Below, in pieces: positions 1 through 6,342 of a stretch of DNA of 18,184 nucleotides; the stretch's first letter is position 1; the number at the start of each line of letters is the position of its first letter. This stretch comes from Clostridia bacterium (lineage in GTDB: Bacteria > Bacillota > Dehalobacteriia > UBA4068). Made by a program: the position numbers and the translations under genes. The stretch spans positions 1 through 18,184 of the forward strand of contig JAAYYR010000088.1 in assembly GCA_012515255.1 (NCBI GenBank), in the 5' to 3' direction. The notes under the pieces were generated by a model that was given only the letters and a program-made list of their open reading frames with translations, did not search any database and was not told where the DNA came from.

Positions 1-753
1 ATCTTTGCTAATAATGAAATCGGCACCATTCAGCCGGTCGGCGAGATCGGCGAGCTGTGCCGGGAGAAAAATGTGCTGTTCCATACAGACGCCGTGCAGG
101 CGGCCGGGCATATTCATATCGACGTGCGGGCCATGCACATCGATATGCTGTCCCTCTCGGCGCATAAATTCCACGGCCCCAAAGGCGTCGGCGCTCTTTA
201 TGTCCGCTCCGGGGTCCGCATCGCCAGCCTCATTGAGGGCGGCGCGCAGGAGCGGGGCAAAAGAGGCGGCACCGAGAATATCCCCGCTATCATGGGCATG
301 GCGGCGGCCTTTGAGGAAGCCTGCTGCAATATCGATAAAAACGCCGCCTATGTGGGCGCCCTGCGCGACCGGCTGATGCGCGCGCTCGATCAGATCCCCC
401 ATTCCACGGTCAACGGCGACCGGATCAAAAGGCTGCCCGGCAATCTCAATATGTGCTTTGAGGGCATTGAGGGCGAGTCCCTGCTTTTGCTGCTGGATCA
501 AAAGGGCATTGCGGCGTCTTCCGGCTCTGCTTGTACTTCCGGCTCGCTCGACCCCAGCCATGTGCTGCTTTCGATCGGCTTGCCGCATGAGGTGGCTCAT
601 GGCTCGCTGCGCCTTTCCCTTAGCGAAACGAATACGGCGGCGGAGATCGATTATATCAGTGCGGCAGTAGCCGAGGTGGTCGCCTATTTGCGCTCTATCT
701 CACCTGTCTGGCATGATTTGGAGAAAGGAAGCAAACAATATGTTATACAGTGA
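1..753 (+). CDS. nifS: Cysteine desulfurase (NifS/IscS family), 3' part, start outside the window
   Basis: PLP-dependent enzyme that takes sulfur from L-cysteine as an enzyme-bound persulfide and passes it to an iron-sulfur scaffold. The reading frame is open from base 1, so the N-terminus lies upstream; about 250 residues are present. The start of the visible part reads ANNEIGTIQPVGEI, typical of the family. The PLP-binding lysine is in SAHKFHGPKG (Lys codon at 166-168). The active-site cysteine is in SSGSACTSGS (Cys codon at 532-534), a loop typical of NifS/IscS group I enzymes. The gene overlaps the following scaffold gene by 14 bases, implying translational coupling and a shared sulfur-transfer job. 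NifS and IscS cannot be separated on this fragment. The NifS name follows the neighbour and does not imply nitrogen fixation, for which there is no sign here. Confidence 0.95.
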   Translation: MFANNEIGTIQPVGEIGELCREKNVLFHTDAVQAAGHIHIDVRAMHIDMLSLSAHKFHGPKGVGALYVRSGVRIASLIEGGAQERGKRGGTENIPAIMGMAAAFEEACCNIDKNAAYVGALRDRLMRALDQIPHSTVNGDRIKRLPGNLNMCFEGIEGESLLLLLDQKGIAASSGSACTSGSLDPSHVLLSIGLPHEVAHGSLRLSLSETNTAAEIDYISAAVAEVVAYLRSISPVWHDLEKGSKQYVIQ

Positions 754-1198
754 TCAGGTGATGGATCATTTTCTCCATCCCCGCAATGCCGGAGTCATTG
801 AGGACGCGGACGGCGTGGGCGAGGTGGGTAATGCCAAATGCGGCGATATCATGAAAGTATACCTAAAAGTCAAGGACGGCATTATCGACGATGTCAAATT
901 CAGCACCTTTGGCTGCGGTTCCGCCATTGCCACGAGCAGCATCGCCACGGAAATGATCAAAGGCAAGCCGCTGGAGGAAGCGCTGCGGCTGTCCAATAAA
1001 GCCGTCGTCGAAGCTTTGGGCGGATTGCCAGCCTATAAGCTGCATTGCTCAGTGCTGGCGGAGGAAGCCGTCAAGGCCGCGGTCAAGGATTACTATGACC
1101 GGCATGGCGTCGCTTATGATCCGCATCTGTTCAGCGGCTGCGCCGATTGCGAGCATTGCGGCTATGGCAGCGGCGGCAATTCCGGCTGCGGGCAATAG
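740..1198 (+). CDS. nifU: Iron-sulfur cluster scaffold protein, NifU/IscU N-terminal type
   Basis: Scaffold on which Fe-S clusters are assembled from sulfur delivered by the desulfurase encoded just upstream. The 152-residue product has the three conserved cluster-ligating cysteines: Cys34 in NAKCGD (with the conserved Asp36), Cys59 in TFGCGSA and Cys103 in LHCSVLAEEA. The ATG at 740 is chosen because a GAGAAAGGAAG ribosome binding site (721-731) precedes it and the family begins at MLYSDQVMDHF. A longer in-frame extension to 713 lacks support. The protein is IscU-like in length, without the central ferredoxin and C-terminal Nfu domains of full NifU, but it ends in a short Cys-rich tail (Cys134, 137, 140 and 150). 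It is the last gene of the operon, followed by a terminator. Confidence 0.95.
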   Translation: MLYSDQVMDHFLHPRNAGVIEDADGVGEVGNAKCGDIMKVYLKVKDGIIDDVKFSTFGCGSAIATSSIATEMIKGKPLEEALRLSNKAVVEALGGLPAYKLHCSVLAEEAVKAAVKDYYDRHGVAYDPHLFSGCADCEHCGYGSGGNSGCGQ

Positions 1199-1225
1199 CG
1201 GATACGATTTTGATACTATAAGATG

Positions 1226-1262
1226 CAGCCGCCTGCGCTAAATTATCAGGGCGGCTGTTTTT
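1226..1262 (+). terminator. Intrinsic terminator of the nifS-nifU operon
   Basis: Perfect 8-bp stem CAGCCGCC (1226-1233) and GGCGGCTG (1250-1257) with a 16-base loop, followed by five T (1258-1262). It lies 27 bases after the nifU stop codon. Confidence 0.85.
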
Positions 1263-1342
1263 GTATGCGCGGCCGCAAGGGCGAAGGGCGTTTTTTGCCG
1301 TAAAGAATATCATGAAAAGCCGCTGATAATTAAGGAAAAAAA

Positions 1343-1371
1343 TTGATTTTTCCCTTGTCCCGGAGTATAAT
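1343..1371 (+). promoter_or_regulatory. SigA-type promoter of the epimerase gene
   Basis: TTGATT (1343-1348), a 17-base spacer and a consensus TATAAT (1366-1371). Transcription would begin near 1378, leaving an untranslated leader of about 90 bases before the ATG at 1470. I see no further regulatory structure I would defend in 1263-1469. Confidence 0.8.
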
Positions 1372-1469
1372 AAGTATGGACAAAAAAGCAAGTTTAAAGC
1401 AAATGCTGATACATTGCTAGTCGCGCCCGGCTGTAGCGGCCGGCTATGAAATAATGGAGTGTTACAGAT

Positions 1470-2486
1470 ATGGCAAGAGTATTTATCGTCACCGGCGCCT
1501 CCGGCCATTTAGGCAATACAATAGTTAAAAAGCTCTGTGAGCAGGGGGAAACAATACGTTGCCTCGTAATGCCGGGCGACCCTTCGCCCGCACTCGCCGG
1601 CTTGCCCGTGCAAAGCGTAGCCGGCGATATCTGCGACCTGCCGTCATTGGATCAACTCTTTTCCGGCCTTGACGACCGGGAAATCTATGTGATCCATACC
1701 GCCGGCATCGTCAGCATTGCCAGTCATTTTATGCAAAAAGTGTATGATGTGAATGTCACGGGAACAGCCAATATCATTGCCAAATGCCAACAATACGCGG
1801 TAAAAAGGCTGATCTATATCAGCTCGGTGCATGCCATCCCCGAGCTTCCCACGGGGGAAATGATCAGCGAGATCAACGATTTTGACCCTGAGCGCGTTGT
1901 GGGCTTATATGCCAAGACCAAGGCGGAGGCCAGCCGCCTGGTGCTGGACGCCGCCAAAAAGGGCCTGGACGGCGTCGTCATCCATCCCTCGGGTATCGGC
2001 GGCCCCAATGATTATGGCCATGGGCATTTGACGCAACTGGTCATGGATTTCCTTGACGGCCGGTTGACGGCTGGTATTCAAGGCGGCTATGATTTCGTCG
2101 ATGTGCGCGATGTGGCTGATGGCGTGATCGCGGCTGTGGAGCAAGCTAAAAGCGGCGAATGCTATATACTTTCCAATCGGTTTTGCAGTGTGCCTGAGTT
2201 ATTGGATATCGTCGCCGAAACCAGCGGCAAAAAACGCGTCCGCACCATTTTACCTTTATGGTTTGCCAAGGCGACGGCGCCTTTGGCTGAATTATGGTAT
2301 AAGCTAATGAAACAACCGCCGCTTTTCACCAAATATTCTCTGTTCACACTCACTTCCAACGCCTTGTTTTCCCATCAAAAGGCGGCGCGGGAATTAAATT
2401 ACCGCCCCCGCAATTTTCGGGAAACAGTGGCCGACACCGTACGCTTCCTCAGGGAAAATCACCGGGTCAAACCACATAAATCCTAA
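1470..2486 (+). CDS. NAD(P)-dependent epimerase/dehydratase, extended SDR family (dihydroflavonol-reductase / 3-beta-HSD-like)
   Basis: A 338-residue extended short-chain dehydrogenase/reductase. The N-terminal Rossmann fold has the nucleotide motif TGASGHLG (residues 8-15). The catalytic region has SSVHA (118-122) and the Tyr147-x-x-x-Lys151 pair in GLYAKTKAEA. HPSGIGGPNDYG and a C-terminal substrate domain follow, ending in a stretch typical of NAD-dependent epimerases (NYRPRNFRETV). The overall pattern is closest to dihydroflavonol-4-reductase or hydroxysteroid-dehydrogenase-like bacterial proteins, which often have no assigned substrate, so I do not name one. The start codon is preceded by TGGAG about 11 bases upstream, somewhat far. 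The gene stands alone between a consensus promoter and a strong terminator, so its neighbours give no functional clue. Confidence 0.88.
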   Translation: MARVFIVTGASGHLGNTIVKKLCEQGETIRCLVMPGDPSPALAGLPVQSVAGDICDLPSLDQLFSGLDDREIYVIHTAGIVSIASHFMQKVYDVNVTGTANIIAKCQQYAVKRLIYISSVHAIPELPTGEMISEINDFDPERVVGLYAKTKAEASRLVLDAAKKGLDGVVIHPSGIGGPNDYGHGHLTQLVMDFLDGRLTAGIQGGYDFVDVRDVADGVIAAVEQAKSGECYILSNRFCSVPELLDIVAETSGKKRVRTILPLWFAKATAPLAELWYKLMKQPPLFTKYSLFTLTSNALFSHQKAARELNYRPRNFRETVADTVRFLRENHRVKPHKS

Positions 2487-2503
2487 AAGCTTTTAGCCTG
2501 ATC

Positions 2504-2532
2504 AGGCCCGCCGCAGCGGGCCTTTTAATTTT
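2504..2532 (+). terminator. Intrinsic terminator after the epimerase gene
   Basis: Perfect 8-bp GC-rich stem AGGCCCGC (2504-2511) and GCGGGCCT (2516-2523) with a four-base loop CGCA, then TTTAATTTT. Confidence 0.9.
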
Positions 2533-2568
2533 GCTATCCCTTTTTTAGTCAAATCTCGCCTTGGCGCC

Positions 2569-2582
2569 GCATAAGCTTATGC
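2569..2582 (+). other. 14-bp perfect palindrome upstream of the Cu/Zn SOD gene
   Basis: GCATAAGCTTATGC is a perfect dyad 30 bases before the sodC start. No convincing -35/-10 pair is visible in 2533-2600, so this is only a candidate operator. A second 14-bp palindrome with the same AAGCTT core (CTAAAAGCTTTTAG) lies at 2483-2496 over the stop codon of the preceding gene. About one such palindrome is expected by chance in a window of this length. Confidence 0.3.
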
Positions 2583-2612
2583 TAGGAAAAACAGTGTAAA
2601 GGAGCGGTTAAT

Positions 2613-3101
2613 TTGATTATGCAACAGCAAAAAGCCAAAGAGGCGGTAGCGCAGATCCGCGGCAGCGATTTATTGCCTGAACTAAGCGGCGATGTTTATT
2701 TTAAGGATGTGCCGGGCGGCGTGATGGTCTATGTCAGCGTTGAGGGCCTGCCCCCGTACCAGCCGGCCACGGCCGACCGCCAGCCGGTGGGGCCGCATGG
2801 TTTCCATATCCATGCCATGGGCGACTGCGAGCCAATGGGCGGCAACGATCCCTTTTCTGAAGCGGGCGGGCATTATAACCCGACGAATCAGCCGCATGGC
2901 AATCATGTGGGCGATTTCCCGGTGCTTTTTTCTAATAACGGCAAAGCTCTGATGTCATTTTTTACGGATAAATTCCAGGTCGGCGACATCGTGGGCAAGG
3001 CGGTGGTCATTCATCTCAACCCCGATGATTATCGCACGCAGCCGGCCGGGGATTCCGGGCCGCGCATCGGCTGCGGCGTGATTTACGCCTTGCCGCAATA
3101 G
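2613..3101 (+). CDS. sodC: Cu/Zn superoxide dismutase family protein, no signal peptide
   Basis: Dismutates superoxide to peroxide and oxygen with a copper-zinc site. All family ligands can be placed: His65 and His67 in GFHIHAMGDCEP, the bridging His87 in GGHYNP, His95, His98 and Asp101 in HGNHVGDFPVL, and His134 in VVIHLNPDDY. Cys72 and Cys154 match the conserved intrasubunit disulfide, and Arg151 in GPRIGCGVI matches the active-site arginine. The length (162 residues) suits a single domain. The start is taken as TTG at 2613, eight bases after AAAGGAG (2598-2604); an ATG at 2619 would sit 14 bases away. Either way there is no signal peptide, lipobox or transmembrane segment, so a cytoplasmic location is inferred, unlike most bacterial SodC proteins. 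It stands alone, with no terminator seen before the aro promoter downstream. Confidence 0.92.
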   Translation: MIMQQQKAKEAVAQIRGSDLLPELSGDVYFKDVPGGVMVYVSVEGLPPYQPATADRQPVGPHGFHIHAMGDCEPMGGNDPFSEAGGHYNPTNQPHGNHVGDFPVLFSNNGKALMSFFTDKFQVGDIVGKAVVIHLNPDDYRTQPAGDSGPRIGCGVIYALPQ

Positions 3102-3130
3102 AGAGTCTGCGAAAAAATACGCAATAAGAA

Positions 3131-3160
3131 TTGACAAGCTCTTTACCGGTGGAGTATAAT
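3131..3160 (+). promoter_or_regulatory. Strong SigA-type promoter of the aro operon leader
   Basis: Consensus TTGACA (3131-3136), an 18-base spacer and consensus TATAAT (3155-3160). The predicted start is near 3167, about 20 bases before the leader-peptide ATG. It is the only strong promoter I find before the eight aro genes. Confidence 0.85.
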
Positions 3161-3187
3161 GAAGCATAAACATGGGGAAGGAGTCCG

Positions 3188-3313
3188 ATGATGTCAGCCA
3201 TTTTAGCTACGGCTTCGTCTTTGGTATTTGCAGGCTTGTATTATTACTTTTACTTTAGCGAATATAAAGTAAGAGTTGCTTGTGCTGCAACCGGCTCCCC
3301 AAGCCAAGGCTAA
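3188..3313 (+). CDS. Tyr/Phe-rich leader peptide of the aromatic amino acid operon (41 residues)
   Basis: Short reading frame, not an enzyme. AAGGAG (3178-3183) lies four bases before the ATG at 3188 and seven before a second ATG at 3191. Residues 1-17 are mildly hydrophobic (MMSAILATASSLVFAGL). Residues 18-26 read YYYFYFSEY, encoded at 3239-3265: five Tyr and two Phe among nine codons. The frame ends at TAA 3311-3313, 31 bases before a strong intrinsic terminator. A run of codons for the end products between a strong promoter and a terminator, directly ahead of DAHP synthase, is how known attenuator leader peptides (for example pheL) are arranged. The inferred role is to sense charged tRNA-Tyr and tRNA-Phe by ribosome stalling. 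The alternative is a genuine single-pass small membrane protein, which I consider less likely given the position and the RNA pairings. Confidence 0.82.
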   Translation: MMSAILATASSLVFAGLYYYFYFSEYKVRVACAATGSPSQG

Positions 3314-3377
3314 AATCGGGCTTAGCCGTTAATGCTATCAATTTGCCGCACAGCACCCTGTCTGTGCGGCTTTTTTT
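3228..3377 (+). promoter_or_regulatory. Transcription attenuator with mutually exclusive RNA hairpins, aro operon
   Basis: Four RNA segments fit a ribosome-mediated attenuator. Segment 1 TTGCAG (3228-3233) pairs perfectly with CTGCAA (3285-3290). Segment 2 TTGTGCTGCAA (3280-3290) pairs with segment 3 TTGCCGCACAG (3343-3353) at 10 of 11 positions, one of them a wobble: this is the antiterminator. Segment 3 GCCGCACAG (3345-3353) pairs with segment 4 CTGTGCGGC (3362-3370) to form the terminator. A ribosome stalled at Tyr codons 18-20 (3239-3247) would cover segment 1 and free segment 2 to trap segment 3, allowing read-through. A ribosome reaching the stop codon would favour the terminator. A further hairpin, GGCTAA (3308-3313) with TTAGCC (3322-3327), includes the leader stop codon. 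Pairings were found by eye; no folding energies were computed. Confidence 0.75.
3345..3377 (+). terminator. Intrinsic terminator within the aro leader (attenuator terminator)
   Basis: Perfect 9-bp stem GCCGCACAG (3345-3353) and CTGTGCGGC (3362-3370), an 8-base loop, then seven T (3371-3377). It lies between the leader peptide stop and aroF, so full-length mRNA requires read-through. Confidence 0.92.
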
Positions 3378-3440
3378 CGCAGGATTTCCTGCGGCCCGCC
3401 GCGCGGCAGGCGGCGGCCAGCCGAGAAAGGATGAATGATC

Positions 3441-4445
3441 ATGATCGCTGTTTTAAGACAGGGCGTGAGCCAAGAACAAACGAGCAGCCTATGCGATTGG
3501 TTTAAGACTATGGGTCTGCAGGTGCATATCTCGGAGGGTGAATACCAGACGATTATCGGCCTGATAGGCGATACCAGCAAGATCGATATCGGCTTACTGG
3601 AGGGGCTGTCGATCATCGAGTCGGTGAAAAGAATCAGCGAGCCCTTTAAGAGCGCCAACCGCAAATTTCATGCCGACGATTCGGTAGTTGACATCAACGG
3701 CGTCAAGATCGGCGGCGGCCATTTCCAGATGATTGCCGGGCCCTGCTCGGTGGAGTCCGAGTCGCAAATCATCACCGTGGCGGAAGCGGTAAAAAAATCC
3801 GGAGCCAGCCTATTGCGCGGCGGCGCCTTCAAGCCCCGCACCTCCCCCTATGATTTCCAGGGGCTGCAGGCGGAGGGGCTGACTTTGCTGCTGGAGGCCA
3901 GACGCCGCACAGGTCTGCCGATCGTCACCGAACTGATGAATGTCAATCATCTGCCGCTGTTTGAGGACGTGGACGTGATTCAAATCGGCGCGCGCAATAT
4001 GCAGAATTTTGAGCTGCTGAAGGAAGTGGGCAAAACTAATAAGCCGGTGCTGCTGAAGCGAGGCCTTGCCAATACCATTAAAGAATTGCTGATGAGCGCC
4101 GAATATATAATGGCGAGCGGCAATGAACAAATCATCATCTGCGAGCGGGGCATCCGCACTTTTGAGACTTATACCCGCAATACCCTGGATCTGTCGGCAG
4201 TGCCGATGCTGCATCGGCTAACTCATTTGCCGGTAGTGGTTGATCCCAGCCATGCTACCGGTATGTCGTGGCTGGTAGAGCCGATGGCTATGGCGGCTGT
4301 GGCCGCGGGAGCCGACGGCCTGATGGTGGAGGTGCATAATGATCCGGAGCATGCGCTATGCGACGGAGCCCAATCGATCACGCCGGAGCAATTCGACCGG
4401 CTGGCCGAACGGGTGCGCAAAATTCGGGAGGTGATTCATTCATGA
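3441..4445 (+). CDS. aroF: 3-deoxy-7-phosphoheptulonate synthase (DAHP synthase), type I-beta
   Basis: First step of the shikimate pathway: PEP plus erythrose-4-phosphate gives DAHP. With the ATG at 3441 the protein has 334 residues. An N-terminal ferredoxin-like regulatory domain (about 1-70) is followed by a TIM barrel with AGPCSVESE (99-107), LRGGAFKPRTSP (125-136) and KRGLANTIKE. The metal ligands of the family can be placed as Cys102, His271, Glu297 and Asp308. In type I-beta enzymes such as that of Thermotoga the N-terminal domain confers inhibition by Tyr/Phe, which is plausible here. AAAGGA (3426-3431) suits ATG 3441 better than ATG 3435, which would be only three bases away. The gene follows the attenuator and overlaps tyrA by four bases (ATGA). 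Confidence 0.96.
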   Translation: MIAVLRQGVSQEQTSSLCDWFKTMGLQVHISEGEYQTIIGLIGDTSKIDIGLLEGLSIIESVKRISEPFKSANRKFHADDSVVDINGVKIGGGHFQMIAGPCSVESESQIITVAEAVKKSGASLLRGGAFKPRTSPYDFQGLQAEGLTLLLEARRRTGLPIVTELMNVNHLPLFEDVDVIQIGARNMQNFELLKEVGKTNKPVLLKRGLANTIKELLMSAEYIMASGNEQIIICERGIRTFETYTRNTLDLSAVPMLHRLTHLPVVVDPSHATGMSWLVEPMAMAAVAAGADGLMVEVHNDPEHALCDGAQSITPEQFDRLAERVRKIREVIHS

Positions 4446-5278
4446 TTATCGGCATCGCCGGACTGGGGCTGATCGGCGGCTCGCTGGCCAAAGCGTATAA
4501 AGCGCAGCCGGGCCATACTGTGTACGGCTATGATACCGACGCGTCGATTCAGTCTTTCGCGCAGCTTTCCGGCGCCATAGACGGCTTGCTGGATTGTGAA
4601 AGCGCCGGCCGCTGCGATTGTCTTTTTATCGCCGTCTACCCCGAGGACGCTGTACAATATTTACGGCAGATGGCGCCTCATTTCAACCGTAACGGCCTGG
4701 TCATCGATTGCTGCGGCACGAAGCGCCGTATCTGCGAACTGGGCTTTGACCTGGCGCGGCAATATGGCTTTACATTTGCCGGCGGCCATCCGATGGCCGG
4801 CAGCCATCATGCCGGTTTCCGCAATAGCCGGGCTAATTTATTTAAGAACGCCAGCATGGTGATTGTACCGCCCGTCTTTGACGATATGGCGCTGCTGCAG
4901 CATATCCGCTGCATCCTCGAGCCGCTGCAGTTGGCGAAAATAACTATTGCCAATGCTGAAAAGCATGACCAGATGATTGCCTATACCTCGCAGATGGCGC
5001 ATCTTGTTTCTAATGCCTATGTCAAAAGCCCGGCCTCCTATGAGCATCGGGGATATTCCGCCGGCAGCTATCTTGATCTGACCCGGGTGGCTTGGCTTAA
5101 TCCGCAGATGTGGGCGGAGCTGTTTTTGGAAAACGCTGATTATCTCCTGCCGGAGCTGGATATTTTTATTGCCGCACTCTCGCATTACCGCGACGCTCTG
5201 ACCCGCGGCGACCGGGAGAAGCTGGAAATTTTGTTGGAAGAGGGCCGCCAGATCAAGCGGGAGGTAGACGGCAGATGA
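4442..5278 (+). CDS. tyrA: Prephenate dehydrogenase (TyrA)
   Basis: Oxidative decarboxylation of prephenate to 4-hydroxyphenylpyruvate, the tyrosine branch. The ATG at 4442 overlaps the aroF stop (ATGA) and is preceded by GGGAGG at 4426-4431; an in-frame extension to 4358 would run back through aroF and is not credible. The 278-residue protein has a Rossmann motif GLGLIGG (7-13), the active-site segment GGHPMAGS (114-121, His116), then HDQMIAYTSQMAH (175-187) and TRVAWLNPQMWAELFLENAD, which match the helical dimerisation and substrate domain. It ends without the C-terminal ACT domain found in longer Bacillus-type enzymes, so tyrosine feedback through an ACT domain is not expected. Arogenate specificity cannot be excluded from sequence alone. 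Confidence 0.95.
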   Translation: MIIGIAGLGLIGGSLAKAYKAQPGHTVYGYDTDASIQSFAQLSGAIDGLLDCESAGRCDCLFIAVYPEDAVQYLRQMAPHFNRNGLVIDCCGTKRRICELGFDLARQYGFTFAGGHPMAGSHHAGFRNSRANLFKNASMVIVPPVFDDMALLQHIRCILEPLQLAKITIANAEKHDQMIAYTSQMAHLVSNAYVKSPASYEHRGYSAGSYLDLTRVAWLNPQMWAELFLENADYLLPELDIFIAALSHYRDALTRGDREKLEILLEEGRQIKREVDGR

Positions 5279-6342
5279 AAACGATTGCCGTCGCGGCCGC
5301 CCGTCCCTATGAGATCATCATCGGCGCCGGCCTGCTGGAAAAAGCGGGCAGTCTAGCCCGGCAAAACCTGGGCGGCGAGCGGGCGGCGATTGTCAGCGAC
5401 GCCCATGTGGCGCCGCTTTACGCCGGGCAACTGGGCGACGCGCTTGGGGCGGCGGGCTATGCTGTATGTCAATATATGCTGCCCGCCGGCGAGAACGCCA
5501 AGTCGGCGGAGAATTTCATCGCGCTGCTCGAATTTTTCGCCGGCAATAAGCTCAGCCGCAGTGATTTGGTGTTGGCTTTAGGCGGCGGCGTGGTCGGCGA
5601 TGTGGCCGGTTTTGCCGCGGCCTCCTATATGCGGGGCTTGCGCCTGATGCAATTGCCGACGACGCTGCTCGCGGCTGTTGATTCCTCTGTGGGCGGCAAA
5701 ACCGCTATCAATCTCAAGGCGGGGAAAAATTTAGCCGGGGCTTTTTATCAGCCGCATTTAGTGCTTAGCGATTATAGTATGCTGGACACTTTGCCCGAGC
5801 AATATCTGATCGACGGCTGCGCCGAGGTGGTCAAATACGCCATGATCGCCGAGCCGCAACTCCTCGATCTGCTTGCCGTTTTGCTCAAACCCTATTACGA
5901 AGAAATCATCGCCCGCTGCGTTGCCATCAAAAGCCGCCTGGTCGCGGCGGATGAATTTGATACCGGCAGCCGTCAACTGCTCAATTTCGGCCATACATTT
6001 GGCCATGCCATCGAAACATGCAGCGGCTTTACCGTCCCCCATGGCCGCGCTGTGGCAATGGGCATGGTGATCGCCAGCCGCGCCGCGGCGGCCCGCGGTC
6101 TTTGCGGCGCTGATTGCCCCGCCAGGCTAATGCAAACGCTGCTTGGCCTTGGCTTACCCATAAACTGCGACTATGGGGCTGATGAGCTGTATCAGGCGAT
6201 GCTGCTTGATAAAAAGCGCGACGGCGATACGTTCACTATTGTGCTGCCGGAGCGTATTGGCTTTTGCCGCCTGGAGAAAGTCAATGGGCGACAGTTACAA
6301 GAGTATTTGCGGCTTGGTCTTGAGCAAAACGGAGGGCAATGA
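5275..6342 (+). CDS. aroB: 3-dehydroquinate synthase
   Basis: Second step of the shikimate pathway: converts DAHP to 3-dehydroquinate using NAD+ and a divalent metal. The 355 residues show the nucleotide-binding GGGVVGDVAGFAA (103-115), LPTTLLAAVDSSVGGKTAIN (127-146), AEVVKYAMI with ligand Glu184, LLNFGHTFGHAIE with ligand His240, and VPHGRAVAMGM with ligand His256. The His-His spacing of 16 matches characterised enzymes. The ATG overlaps the tyrA stop by four bases (ATGA), and aroA follows with a similar overlap. Confidence 0.97.
   Translation: MKTIAVAAARPYEIIIGAGLLEKAGSLARQNLGGERAAIVSDAHVAPLYAGQLGDALGAAGYAVCQYMLPAGENAKSAENFIALLEFFAGNKLSRSDLVLALGGGVVGDVAGFAAASYMRGLRLMQLPTTLLAAVDSSVGGKTAINLKAGKNLAGAFYQPHLVLSDYSMLDTLPEQYLIDGCAEVVKYAMIAEPQLLDLLAVLLKPYYEEIIARCVAIKSRLVAADEFDTGSRQLLNFGHTFGHAIETCSGFTVPHGRAVAMGMVIASRAAAARGLCGADCPARLMQTLLGLGLPINCDYGADELYQAMLLDKKRDGDTFTIVLPERIGFCRLEKVNGRQLQEYLRLGLEQNGGQ

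Noticed and set aside
3188..3313. Small single-pass membrane protein
   Set aside because: The hydrophobic N-terminus would allow it, but the aromatic run, the terminator and the position before DAHP synthase fit a leader peptide better. Kept as the stated alternative.
3160..3440. T-box riboswitch ahead of aroF
   Set aside because: I find no T-box sequence (a TGGNACCGCG-type motif) before the terminator, and the leader is short and contains a translated frame with a good ribosome binding site.
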